DNA from: Jejuia pallidilutea
GTDB lineage: Bacteria; Bacteroidota; Bacteroidia; Flavobacteriales; Flavobacteriaceae
Reading direction: 5' to 3'
Length of the DNA stretch: 64,000 nt
NCBI RefSeq assembly: GCF_002973595.1
Contig: NZ_PVEO01000007.1
Coordinates: 1-64,000, forward strand
This document shows, piece after piece, positions 37,562-45,224 of the stretch (its first letter is position 1; each line of letters begins with the position of its first letter). The notes under the pieces are model-generated. The model was not told where the DNA came from, searched no databases, and saw nothing but the letters and a program-made list of their open reading frames with translations. The translations under genes were made by a program, and so were the position numbers.

Positions 37562-38455
37562 TTAGTTTTGTTTAGATTGTATGGCTTGCAGATTCTCAAC
37601 TAAATCTTTGTTATCTGGAAAAATTCTCATAGCCTTTTTAAGCACCAATACAGCTTCGTGCGTTTTATTATTAGCAACTAAAATATTGGATAAGTTTATA
37701 TGTGTTATAGGATTATTGGGAAATAGTGTATTGTTTAGTTTAAATACCTCAATAGCTTCATCGGTTTCGTTAATGGTATAAAGTACATTGCCGTAGGTGT
37801 TTAGTTCAAACATATTGTCAACTTTGTTCTTAAATATTTTAGCTAATTTTTTTTGCTGCTTTTTAAAACCATTTAAGCCATCATTTTTTAGAATATTATC
37901 AATTTTACTTACTATTTGATAGTTGCTCTGATAATTGTTTGAAGTTATGATTTTTAAAATATCCTTTTCTAAAGATTCTACAGGATGCTCTACGATGCGG
38001 TTAATTTCTTTTCCGTTTTTATAAAAAATAAAAGTAGGTACGCGATGGATGTTTAAGCCGGCTTCTTCATGATTTGGACTTTTTTTATACATGTAAGGTT
38101 TTCTACTAACAGCAATAACGGTGAGTTTGTGTTCTGGGTAACCTAAAGCGGTAATAATTTTATAGAATCGTGGCACTTCTAGCTTGCTATCACCACACCA
38201 AGTTCCCATAAAAAGCGTAATGTTGTAAGTGTTTAACTGTGTGCCTATAGCCTCAATAATTGCTTTTTGTGGTAGGTAAGTATTGTAGTTTTTATTAAAC
38301 CACGATTTGTAGTTTATAGAAGTTAAGCCTGTTTTGTCTATTTTTCCCAGTAAAAAAGGTGTTTCGCCATCAAGAGCAATTTCCTTGTTCAAATTTTGGG
38401 TATGCGATATGAATACTAAACTAAACGCAACAATTAGTATAATAATGTTTTTCAT
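37562..38455 (-). CDS. Thioredoxin-fold protein with TPR repeats
   Basis: 297 aa with a signal peptide (first ~20 residues). A thioredoxin-like domain (about 60-170) has the active-site region MGTWCGDSK, with a single cysteine C87 in place of CxxC, so ordinary disulfide exchange is unlikely. Tetratricopeptide-like helices fill about 200-295. Probably periplasmic, role unknown. The start is 8 bp downstream of the DUF1573 stop, in one operon with it. Confidence 0.78.
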   Translation of the reverse strand: MKNIIILIVAFSLVFISHTQNLNKEIALDGETPFLLGKIDKTGLTSINYKSWFNKNYNTYLPQKAIIEAIGTQLNTYNITLFMGTWCGDSKLEVPRFYKIITALGYPEHKLTVIAVSRKPYMYKKSPNHEEAGLNIHRVPTFIFYKNGKEINRIVEHPVESLEKDILKIITSNNYQSNYQIVSKIDNILKNDGLNGFKKQQKKLAKIFKNKVDNMFELNTYGNVLYTINETDEAIEVFKLNNTLFPNNPITHINLSNILVANNKTHEAVLVLKKAMRIFPDNKDLVENLQAIQSKQN

Positions 38456-38463
38456 GGCATATA

Positions 38464-38907
38464 TTATTTAAGAGTTACAGTATTTTTATAAATAATGTTG
38501 CCTTTAATCTGTAATCGTTTTTGGGGCGTGTCTGCATTTGATATAACCATAATAGATTTGGAAAATTTACCAACTCTATTTGTAGCATATTTTATGTTTA
38601 TAGTAGACGATTTACCAGGTAAAATAGGTGTTTTAAAGTAGTAAGGTACTGTACAACCACAGGTGGTTTTTATGTTTGAAATAACAATAGGAGCAGTACC
38701 ACTATTTGTAAATTTAAATGTTTTTAAACCATTATCGTTTTGCTGAATAGTACCATAATCAATTATGTCTTCTTCAAAATTAAAAATACCAACATCTTTC
38801 TTAAAAGTTTGTGCTTGTGAAAAACTAAAATTAGAAACAAAGATAAAAAGCAGTAGTGTTTTAAGATGTAAAACTACTGTGTTTTGGGCAGATTTAAAAT
38901 GTGTCAT
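38464..38907 (-). CDS. DUF1573 periplasmic protein
   Basis: 147 aa from the ATG at 38907; the frame runs 33 bp further only with TTG. A signal sequence (hydrophobic core LLLFIFVSNFSFS) is followed by an Ig-like DUF1573 domain with FNFEEDIIDYGTIQQ, KTTCGCTVP and GKSSTINIKY. Function of the family is not known. It is followed by the thioredoxin/TPR gene (8-bp gap) and preceded by a membrane-anchored LuxR regulator on the same strand. Confidence 0.82.
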   Translation of the reverse strand: MTHFKSAQNTVVLHLKTLLLFIFVSNFSFSQAQTFKKDVGIFNFEEDIIDYGTIQQNDNGLKTFKFTNSGTAPIVISNIKTTCGCTVPYYFKTPILPGKSSTINIKYATNRVGKFSKSIMVISNADTPQKRLQIKGNIIYKNTVTLK

Positions 38908-39011
38908 AATGTTTGTTTTTTTATTGTTGATTTTCAACAAACATCATTATTGTAAAGGGAAAAATATACCTATTTAAGGGTTGAAATTGGTACTAGTACC
39001 TAGGTGTATTT

Positions 39012-40076
39012 TTATAACTTATTGTTAGTTAGAGATTTAATTTCGTCTCTAGAATTCACGTTTAGTTTTTTATAGATGTTATTTACGTGTGTTTTTACTG
39101 TGCTAACACTCACAAAAAGTGCTCCTGCAATCTCTTTATTGCTATATGCTTGCAGTATTAAATCCAATACCTTTTGTTCTTGTTTGGTAAGTTGGTCTTT
39201 AATTTGGAGATGCTTCTTTTTATTTTTTGTTTTATCTCTATATATAAACCAAAAGTTTAATATTAAAGAAGCTAGCAATACCCCTGATAAAATATGCATC
39301 CAATTAGCAGTGGTTGTATCTCTATCTGGAGTTGCAATAAATTTATCTGAGGTAATTTCGGCTTCATATTGTTTAGTATAAGGGCTATTGGGGTAAGTTT
39401 TTTTTAATCTTTTTAATAGATTGTCGTAATACGTATTGACCTCTAAATCCTTTAAATAGTAATCATGAAACGAACTACTTCTATCAGATAAAAACGTGTA
39501 GATGTATAATTCTGCAAGAGGTTCATTTAACCCAATGCCAAAATCTTGTAGTGTTTTAAACCATTTTTTGTTGTTAAGTTCTCTATTGGCCTTACTTCTG
39601 TATTCAGAGTAGGCAAATTTCATTTCCTCTTTAATGGAATCTATTCTTATGAAAGTTGATGTTTTTAGGTTAGTAGATTTAATATCACAAAACATTTCAG
39701 CATCAAAAGACAAAGGGAAACTTATGGAGTCTGTATTTTTAGCTATAAACAGTATATCCTTACTATCAGAACAGTGACCGTTAAAATGATTGCTATCTTG
39801 ACTATAAACATCGCAATTATCAACATGTAATTTGTAAATACGATGTTCAGTATCTAATTGATTTCCTGAAAATTTAAAAAAACCAGTGTGATCTACAGAG
39901 GTTTTAGATATAATTTGTTCGTTATCTATAGTTTTAAGGGTACGGTAATCTTCTATAATCGATAAATACACATCACCTTGCCATTGCTCAGTATTTATAT
40001 AGCCATTAAAATAGTGCTGAGCAAAACCACAATGGCAAAAGCAAATAAAAACAAATATATAAGCTAAATCTCTCAC
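39012..40076 (-). CDS. Membrane-anchored LuxR-type regulator
   Basis: 354 aa. N-terminal signal or anchor (first ~20 residues), an extracytoplasmic region of about 235 residues with a Cys-bearing segment near 70-85, one membrane helix at about 258-277, then a cytoplasmic LuxR HTH at about 290-348 (TKQEQKVLDLILQAYSNKEI, STVKTHVNNIYKKLNV). This layout would pass a periplasmic signal straight to DNA. It is upstream of the DUF1573 and thioredoxin/TPR genes on the same strand with a 104-bp gap. Confidence 0.85.
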   Translation of the reverse strand: MRDLAYIFVFICFCHCGFAQHYFNGYINTEQWQGDVYLSIIEDYRTLKTIDNEQIISKTSVDHTGFFKFSGNQLDTEHRIYKLHVDNCDVYSQDSNHFNGHCSDSKDILFIAKNTDSISFPLSFDAEMFCDIKSTNLKTSTFIRIDSIKEEMKFAYSEYRSKANRELNNKKWFKTLQDFGIGLNEPLAELYIYTFLSDRSSSFHDYYLKDLEVNTYYDNLLKRLKKTYPNSPYTKQYEAEITSDKFIATPDRDTTTANWMHILSGVLLASLILNFWFIYRDKTKNKKKHLQIKDQLTKQEQKVLDLILQAYSNKEIAGALFVSVSTVKTHVNNIYKKLNVNSRDEIKSLTNNKL

Positions 40077-40193
40077 AGCACTAAACTACTATATTTTCTA
40101 ATAACCCAAAATTTAAATATATAGCTTGTAATTTGTAACAAATATGTTAAGTTGGCGTCAAATATTTAATCATCAATCATTAATTATATCACT

Positions 40194-40352
40194 ATGAGTA
40201 TTTGGAGAGTTATACTTTCTATTATTTGTCCGCCATTAGCAGTTATCGACAAAGGCTGTGGTTCTATTATTATTGTTTTTCTACTATGGCTTTGTGGCTG
40301 GGTTCCTGGAGTAATTGCTGCTTTGGTAATACTTAATAACCCTAAAAGTTAG
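40194..40352 (+). CDS. YqaE/Pmp3-family small membrane protein
   Basis: 52 aa (ATG 40194, TAG 40350-40352). Two hydrophobic helices joined by a short loop. The first contains the conserved ICPPLAV and the second LLWLCGWVPGVIAALVI, the hallmark of the YqaE/Pmp3 proteolipid family. Such proteins sit in the membrane and are often stress-linked. Single gene in the lipB upstream region; too short for many ORF callers. Confidence 0.9.
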   Translation: MSIWRVILSIICPPLAVIDKGCGSIIIVFLLWLCGWVPGVIAALVILNNPKS

Positions 40353-40445
40353 TTTTTTAGTTACAGTTAGCTACAATGAGTTTAAATATTTACTCTTTTT
40401 TGGCTTTAGTTTTAGATTAAATATGTAGATATCTACCCTTATGCC

Positions 40446-40479
40446 TTGGTAACTTTGCGATAAAAATAACTTATTTTTG
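40446..40479 (+). promoter_or_regulatory. Probable lipB promoter
   Basis: TTG (40446-40448), 23-nt spacer, TATTTTTG (40472-40479). The ATG at 40486 is only 7 nt downstream, so the leader would be very short or absent. Confidence 0.45.
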
Positions 40480-40485
40480 TTGTAT

Positions 40486-41187
40486 ATGAATAAGAACATT
40501 GCACTACAAGATTTAGGATTTAAAGATTACAAAGAAACTTGGGATTATCAAGAGGCCTTGTTCAAAGCTATTGTTGATACAAAAGTTAAGAATAGGCGAG
40601 AAAACGCAAATCTGCAAACTCAGAACCACTTTTTATTTGTAGAACATCCTCATGTGTATACCTTAGGTAAAAGTGGCGATTTATCTAATTTACTGTTAAA
40701 CGAAACGCAACTAAAAGAAAAAGGTGCAACATTTTATAAAATAAATAGGGGCGGCGATATTACATATCATGGGCCAGGGCAAATTGTAGGTTATCCTATT
40801 TTAGACTTGGAAAATTTTTTTACCGATATTCACAAATATCTTCGATTTCTTGAGGAAATTATAATCCTTACACTTTCAGAATATGGTTTAAAAGCAGAAA
40901 GAAGCCCAGGCGAAACAGGTGTCTGGTTGGGTGTAGGTACACCATTTGCCCGCAAAATATGTGCTATGGGTGTGCGCGCTAGTCGCTGGGTTACCATGCA
41001 TGGTTTTGCACTAAATGTTAATGCAGATTTAGGCTATTTTGATAATATTATTCCGTGTGGTATCAAAGGTAAGGCAGTTACATCTTTAAATGTAGAATTA
41101 GAGGTTGAAAAAGTAAATGAGGCCGACGTAAAGGAAAAACTGCTGAAACACTTTTCTAATCTTTTTGAAGCACATTTTAGTATTTAG
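40486..41187 (+). CDS. lipB: Octanoyl-[acyl-carrier-protein]:protein transferase
   Basis: 233 aa from the ATG at 40486; a TTG nine bases upstream is less likely. LipB landmarks are the RGGDITYHGPGQ block near 87-98 and KICAMGVRASRWVTMHG, with the catalytic Cys near 165. It moves octanoyl from ACP to lipoyl domains such as those of the E2 protein in this window; LipA then adds sulfur. A small membrane-protein gene follows 6 bp after the stop. Confidence 0.94.
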   Translation: MNKNIALQDLGFKDYKETWDYQEALFKAIVDTKVKNRRENANLQTQNHFLFVEHPHVYTLGKSGDLSNLLLNETQLKEKGATFYKINRGGDITYHGPGQIVGYPILDLENFFTDIHKYLRFLEEIIILTLSEYGLKAERSPGETGVWLGVGTPFARKICAMGVRASRWVTMHGFALNVNADLGYFDNIIPCGIKGKAVTSLNVELEVEKVNEADVKEKLLKHFSNLFEAHFSI

Positions 41188-41193
41188 AAAAGA

Positions 41194-41706
41194 ATGAAGG
41201 TAAAAAGGGGAATAAAAATAGCATTGTTAATATTAAGTTTTGCAATAGTATGTTTAGTAAGTGCTGCTACTTACAGTATTTTGGTAATTGAACAGACTAA
41301 GTTCGAGTACGAAATATTGTTATTGCTGGCAATTATTTTAGGCGGCGTGTTAAGTATGGTTTACCAAATTAAAACCATGAAATTTTATAGCTTAAAAACC
41401 AAAAACCTAGAGCTAAAAGGAAAATTGTTTTGGATAGGAAACCTTGTATTCTCTATATCTCTATTTTGCTTTTCCCTATATTTTATTTACTTTATTTACA
41501 TAAGCTATGCTAATTTTGAGGCCGGTATGCAAAATAGTGTTTTAATTACGCTCGCCATTACTATTTTAATTTTACTTGTTGGGGTTTTTCTAGCTTTAGA
41601 AACAAGTACGCTCTATAAAAGAATTCTTAACCAAAAAGAGCGCGACTATATTGATTCTATTGATGATATTAAAGGACATCAAGAAGAAGACTTTAATCAA
41701 TTTTAA
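41194..41706 (+). CDS. Hypothetical membrane protein
   Basis: 170 aa with four hydrophobic segments: about 8-30, 39-56, 76-100 and 110-133. The tail is charged (RILNQKERDYIDSIDDIKG). No family recognised. It follows lipB by 6 bp and is probably co-transcribed. Convergent with msrA. Confidence 0.7.
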   Translation: MKVKRGIKIALLILSFAIVCLVSAATYSILVIEQTKFEYEILLLLAIILGGVLSMVYQIKTMKFYSLKTKNLELKGKLFWIGNLVFSISLFCFSLYFIYFIYISYANFEAGMQNSVLITLAITILILLVGVFLALETSTLYKRILNQKERDYIDSIDDIKGHQEEDFNQF

Positions 41707-41755
41707 TGAATGAGTTTTAGGTGCTCTAAATAAGTCTTCTTAAAAAACCGATTTT

Positions 41756-42415
41756 TTAATGCGTGCCTTTTAATAATTCTTTTGGGAATTTAGCTTTAAA
41801 TCGTTTTAATCTAGGAATAGACACATTTCTTATGTATGGGTTGTTAGGATGCAAACGTTCATAATCTTGATGATAATCTTCTGCTATCCAAAATTTTTGA
41901 AAAGGATATACCTCCGCAGCAATTTTAGCATCTAATTTTTTAGAAAGCGCTTCTTTTTTTTCTAAAATAATTTTCTTTTGTGTATCATTTTGATAGAAAA
42001 TAATAGAGCGGTATTGAGAGCCTTTATCTGGTCCTTGCCCGTTAACTTGTGTAGGGTTTTGCGATGCAAAATAAGCGTCGACCAATGTTGAGAAACTCAC
42101 AACCGTGGGGTCGTAAATTACCTCTACAGCTTCTGCATGCCCTGTACGTCCTGTGTTGCTAGATTCATAGGTGGGGTGCTTTGTATGTCCGCCAGAATAA
42201 CCATTAATAACTTCGTCTGCGCCTTTTATGCTTTCGTAAACAGCTTCTACACACCAAAAACAGCCACTTGCAAAATAGGCTTTTGCTTTACCATTTTTTA
42301 AAGGTACTTCTATAGGTTTTGCGTTTATAACTTCTTGTTGTTTTTCGTTGTTTTGTGCAGAGTTTTTGCAACTAAATAGTACTGTAATAGCAAAAAGCGT
42401 AATAATATTTTTCAT
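41756..42415 (-). CDS. msrA: Peptide-methionine (S)-S-oxide reductase MsrA, exported
   Basis: 219 aa. A lipoprotein-type signal (MKNIITLFAITVLFSC, Cys16) is followed by the MsrA domain with GCFWCVEAVY: C52 is the catalytic cysteine. SGGHTKHPTYE near 77, GHAEAVEV near 95 and EDYHQDY near 186 are also family motifs. It repairs oxidised methionine in envelope proteins. No msrB is adjacent. Confidence 0.92.
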   Translation of the reverse strand: MKNIITLFAITVLFSCKNSAQNNEKQQEVINAKPIEVPLKNGKAKAYFASGCFWCVEAVYESIKGADEVINGYSGGHTKHPTYESSNTGRTGHAEAVEVIYDPTVVSFSTLVDAYFASQNPTQVNGQGPDKGSQYRSIIFYQNDTQKKIILEKKEALSKKLDAKIAAEVYPFQKFWIAEDYHQDYERLHPNNPYIRNVSIPRLKRFKAKFPKELLKGTH

Positions 42416-42592
42416 TTTTGTATTTTTCTTTTTCTTATAGACGTATAAAAATACAAAACCTTAAGGTTAGATGTGTAAAAGTTATTTTAAAATTTAATAA
42501 GCAATACTGCTCATTTAATTTATCATCCAAACGGCAACAAAAACAACTTTTTTACTAAGCAAAATTTACTGTGTAAGCATTAAAAAATGTGC

Positions 42593-42676
42593 ATTTCATC
42601 GATTATTTTAAGTGTATCGACGAATAGTGTTAAAAAAATATGTATTTCATCGATTATTTATGTTTTTAGACGGTGT
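42593..42676 (+). promoter_or_regulatory. Direct repeats of ATTTCATCGATT in the msrA-alkB intergenic region
   Basis: ATTTCATCGATT occurs at 42593 and again at 42644 (51 bp apart), each inside a longer near-identical block (ATTTCATCGATTATTT). A weaker copy (GTATCGACGAAT) starts 21 bp after the first, and a doubtful one at 42665 is 21 bp after the second. A TATATTTG element follows at 42693. The same motif family occurs in the gldJ-porU region. Confidence 0.5.
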
Positions 42677-42692
42677 ATTTCAAATCGGTTTT

Positions 42693-42700
42693 TATATTTG
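42693..42700 (+). promoter_or_regulatory. -7 element TATATTTG of a candidate small-RNA promoter
   Basis: A perfect TAnnTTTG match on the plus strand with no TTG at the usual distance, as expected for a promoter that needs an activator. The ATTTCATCGATT copy at 42644 lies about 50-60 bp before the expected start site. Confidence 0.45.
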
Positions 42701-42705
42701 ACACG

Positions 42706-42845
42706 TACTAAATAACATACTTTTTAGTTCAATGGATTAATTAATTAATATTTGCATTATGTTGTTGATGTGGAGACCCCAAATCTAGCACATAATATAA
42801 AAGCAAATTAAGAAAGAACCGAGTTTGAGGGAACTCGGTTTTTTT
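42706..42845 (+). ncRNA. Candidate structured small RNA
   Basis: No ORF on the plus strand. The segment 42745-42811 can fold into a rod: TTTGC (42751-42755) with GCAAA (42803-42807), ATTATGT (42756-42762) with ACATAAT (42790-42796), a 4x4 internal loop, and GATGTGG (42767-42773) with CCAAATC (42779-42785) containing one G-A mismatch and an AGACC loop. A canonical terminator with a plus-strand U-tract follows. It resembles a small regulatory or 6S-like RNA. Its end is antisense to the last codons of alkB. The 5' end is inferred from the -7 element. Confidence 0.42.
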
Positions 42846-43437
42846 GTGGAATAATACGAAATGTTAAATTAATTCTTGGGCCTATTTTCCTTGTTGTTTT
42901 AGGTATTTGGTGTAACCAGTTTTCTTGTGTAGAACCCTGCATTAACAGTAGACTTCCGTGTTTTAACACTATTTTTTTCTTTAAGGTTTTATCATGCTTA
43001 TGTTTAAAATGAAACACACGTTCTTCCCCAAAAGTTAAGGATGCAATTATCGGGTTTTTGCCTAATTCTTTTTCGTCATCAGCATGCCAACCATTACTAT
43101 CTTTTCCATTACGATATAAGTTAGCTAAACAACTTGTAAAATAGATATTTAGCTCTGTTTCAATAGCATTTTTTATCTCCAAAATATCTCCTTTAAACTC
43201 TTGGGGGAACATGGTAATGTTACTGTAAGAATATGGTTGGTTATTTGTACCAAAAAAAGCAGTTAATCGGGGTTGGTCATAGGTTTTTCCAAAAACCTTT
43301 ATTTTGTCTTGTTGCCATTTAAGTTTTGAGTATAAATTTTTAAAATAAGTGTTTGCTTCGTTTTCACTAAAAAAAGTAGGGTAGTAAAGTACATTAGCAT
43401 CTTTCAGGTTCAAATTTTCAACATTTAACAAGCGCAT
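42808..43437 (-). CDS. alkB: AlkB-like 2-oxoglutarate/Fe(II) dioxygenase
   Basis: 209 aa. Double-stranded beta-helix iron motif: H118-A-D120 in GWHADDEKE and a distal His near 176 (WLHQIPK); RINLTFR near 189-195 binds 2-oxoglutarate. TAFFG and NLYRNG are typical of the AlkB group close to human ALKBH2/3. It should reverse alkylation of DNA or RNA bases by oxidative demethylation. The last codons form a terminator-like hairpin read on the opposite strand. Confidence 0.9.
   Translation of the reverse strand: MRLLNVENLNLKDANVLYYPTFFSENEANTYFKNLYSKLKWQQDKIKVFGKTYDQPRLTAFFGTNNQPYSYSNITMFPQEFKGDILEIKNAIETELNIYFTSCLANLYRNGKDSNGWHADDEKELGKNPIIASLTFGEERVFHFKHKHDKTLKKKIVLKHGSLLLMQGSTQENWLHQIPKTTRKIGPRINLTFRIIPQKNRVPSNSVLS
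42817..42845 (+). terminator. Intrinsic terminator of the candidate small RNA
   Basis: AACCGAGTT (42817-42825), loop TGAGGG, AACTCGGTT (42832-42840), then T-run to 42845 on the plus strand. The hairpin lies inside the 3' coding end of alkB (minus strand); the minus-strand tail (CTTTCTTAATTT) is a poorer U-tract. Confidence 0.8.
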
Positions 43438-43475
43438 AGTTTTTATTTTCTAAATTAGCATAAATCATTTTTTTA

Positions 43476-44141
43476 ATGAAGTATCAGCTTATTTTTTTAT
43501 TTTTTTTTAGTGTTTTTTTTGGGCATGCCCAATTACCTAACGGTTTTGTATATGCCAACAATTTTATATCTGATTTAGAAGTTGAATTACGTTATTTTGG
43601 AACCAATAATTTTGTAGGGCAACCCATTGACGGTTACAACAATAATTGTTTAATCTTAACAAAAGAAACCGTATTAGCGCTTAAAAAAGCACAAAAAGCA
43701 TTAAAAAAGAAAGGTTTGGGGTTAAAAGTTTATGATGGTTATAGGCCACAGCGTGCTGTTAACCATTTTATACGTTGGGCAAAAGATTTAAACGATACCA
43801 TTTATAAAGCCCGTTTTTATCCAGACATAAATAAAAAAGACTTATTTAAAGAAGAATACATAGCTACCAGATCTGGACACACAAAAGGAAGTACCGTAGA
43901 TATTACCTTAATAGATTTAAAAACAAAGAAGGAGTTAGATATGGGAAGCATTTATGATTTTTTTGGAATACAATCTTGGATTAATTATCAAGGACTAACC
44001 GATAAGCAAAAAAATAACAGAGACATTTTACAAACATTAATGTTGCAACATGGTTTTAGAAATTACCAAAGAGAGTGGTGGCATTTTACGTTGCGTAACG
44101 AGCCATTTCCAAATACTTATTTTGATTTTCCTGTAGAATAA
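43476..44141 (+). CDS. D-alanyl-D-alanine dipeptidase (VanX/DdpX family)
   Basis: 221 aa with a signal peptide (MKYQLIFLFFFSVFFGHAQ). M15D motifs: VYDGYRPQRA near 88-97, SGHTKGSTVDIT near 133-144 with zinc ligands His and Asp, and EWWHFT near 203 with catalytic Glu and third His. It cleaves D-Ala-D-Ala; here it would be periplasmic and more likely serve peptidoglycan recycling or nutrition than glycopeptide resistance, since no vanH or vanA is near. Confidence 0.9.
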   Translation: MKYQLIFLFFFSVFFGHAQLPNGFVYANNFISDLEVELRYFGTNNFVGQPIDGYNNNCLILTKETVLALKKAQKALKKKGLGLKVYDGYRPQRAVNHFIRWAKDLNDTIYKARFYPDINKKDLFKEEYIATRSGHTKGSTVDITLIDLKTKKELDMGSIYDFFGIQSWINYQGLTDKQKNNRDILQTLMLQHGFRNYQREWWHFTLRNEPFPNTYFDFPVE

Positions 44142-44366
44142 AATAGGTCTAGAAGGGCTTAAAACCCATATGTTAGCTTATAGCCATTAAATTGTTAGCT
44201 GTTTTAAGCAAATTAAATTAATTTTTTAGGATAGTCTCAATTTTAATTTTGGATTTAAAATCCAAATAGCATTAAAACTATTTTGTTTAATAAATAACAA
44301 AATAAATTAAACAAAAAGTCGAATCTATTAGATTAAGTCATTCCAGGAGTGTATTTTTGTATCACC
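44142..44366. promoter_or_regulatory. ubiA upstream region with a perfect 11-bp inverted repeat
   Basis: TTTTGTTTAAT (44281-44291) and ATTAAACAAAA (44306-44316) are exact inverted repeats 14 bp apart. Further palindromes are TTGGATTTAAAATCCAA (about 44249-44265) and AATCTATTAGATT (44322-44334). A TATTTTTG element is at 44352-44359, just before the ATG. The arrangement suggests an operator, but no regulator gene is adjacent. Confidence 0.45.
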
Positions 44367-45224
44367 ATGGAGTTGAAATTCATAGATATTATAAAACTAT
44401 CCAGACCCAGATTTTGGATGTATGTATTAGGAACTTTTCTTGTGGGTGTTATAGCTTCTGGGAATTTGTTTTTGCATGAACGCTTAACTACACTTCTTTT
44501 AGTCCTTTTCGGATTCTTTTTTTTAATACCAGCAAATGTGCTAATATATGGGGTGAATGATATTTACGATTATCAAACCGATATTCACAACACTAAGAAA
44601 ATAGCTTACGAAAAAGTGTTGTTTCCCGATAGGCATAAAGCATTATGGCGTGTAATTGTTGGTCTTACTTTACCTTTTTTGCCTCTTTTATTCTTTATTA
44701 ATACACCATCTAAATTGGCTTTATTAGTATTCGTTTTTACGGGTATTTTTTATTCTGCAACACCTATTAGAGCCAAGAGTAAACCGCCCTTAGATATATT
44801 ATTTTCTGCGATTATATACGTATCGCCAGCTCTGGTAGGGTTTTTTTTAACAGGAAATACAAATATTCAATGGTTAGCGGTTTTGGGAGCGCTTATTTGG
44901 GCTTTTGCAATGCAAACGTATTCTGCTGTTCCAGATATTGTGGCTGATAAAAAAGCAGGAGTTGATACTTTGGCGACCATGCTTGGAGAAAAAAAAGCAC
45001 TTTGGTTTTGCTTTCTTTGTTATTTTATATCTGCTTCCATTGGTTATTATTATTTAGGCTATTTAGCCTTACTATTTGGTTTAGTTTATTGTACTATTGT
45101 TGTGTTGAGTATAAATAATACATCTAAACTTTTTAGCTACTATACTTACTTTCCTTTAATTAATATTGCAACAGGGGCTGTACTCTTTTTTTATATGTTT
45201 TTTAAAGAAGTATTTGGTGTGTAA
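44367..45224 (+). CDS. UbiA-family prenyltransferase (possible lycopene elongase type)
   Basis: 285 aa from the ATG at 44367; the frame opens 18 bp earlier at a GTG. About eight membrane helices. The two Asp-rich prenyl-diphosphate motifs are NDIYDYQTD near 69-77 and DIVADKKAGVDT near 192-203. The SRPRFWMYVLGTFLVG start and PANVLIYGVNDIYD resemble haloarchaeal-type lycopene elongases as I remember them, and the gene abuts a carotene desaturase gene tail to tail. A role in C50 or modified carotenoids is therefore plausible. Quinone or heme prenylation is the main alternative. Confidence 0.78.
   Translation: MELKFIDIIKLSRPRFWMYVLGTFLVGVIASGNLFLHERLTTLLLVLFGFFFLIPANVLIYGVNDIYDYQTDIHNTKKIAYEKVLFPDRHKALWRVIVGLTLPFLPLLFFINTPSKLALLVFVFTGIFYSATPIRAKSKPPLDILFSAIIYVSPALVGFFLTGNTNIQWLAVLGALIWAFAMQTYSAVPDIVADKKAGVDTLATMLGEKKALWFCFLCYFISASIGYYYLGYLALLFGLVYCTIVVLSINNTSKLFSYYTYFPLINIATGAVLFFYMFFKEVFGV

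Noticed and set aside
43476-44141. Glycopeptide resistance gene vanX
   Set aside because: The fold and motifs fit the VanX/DdpX family, but there is no vanH, vanA or two-component system; a Gram-negative dipeptidase role is more likely.
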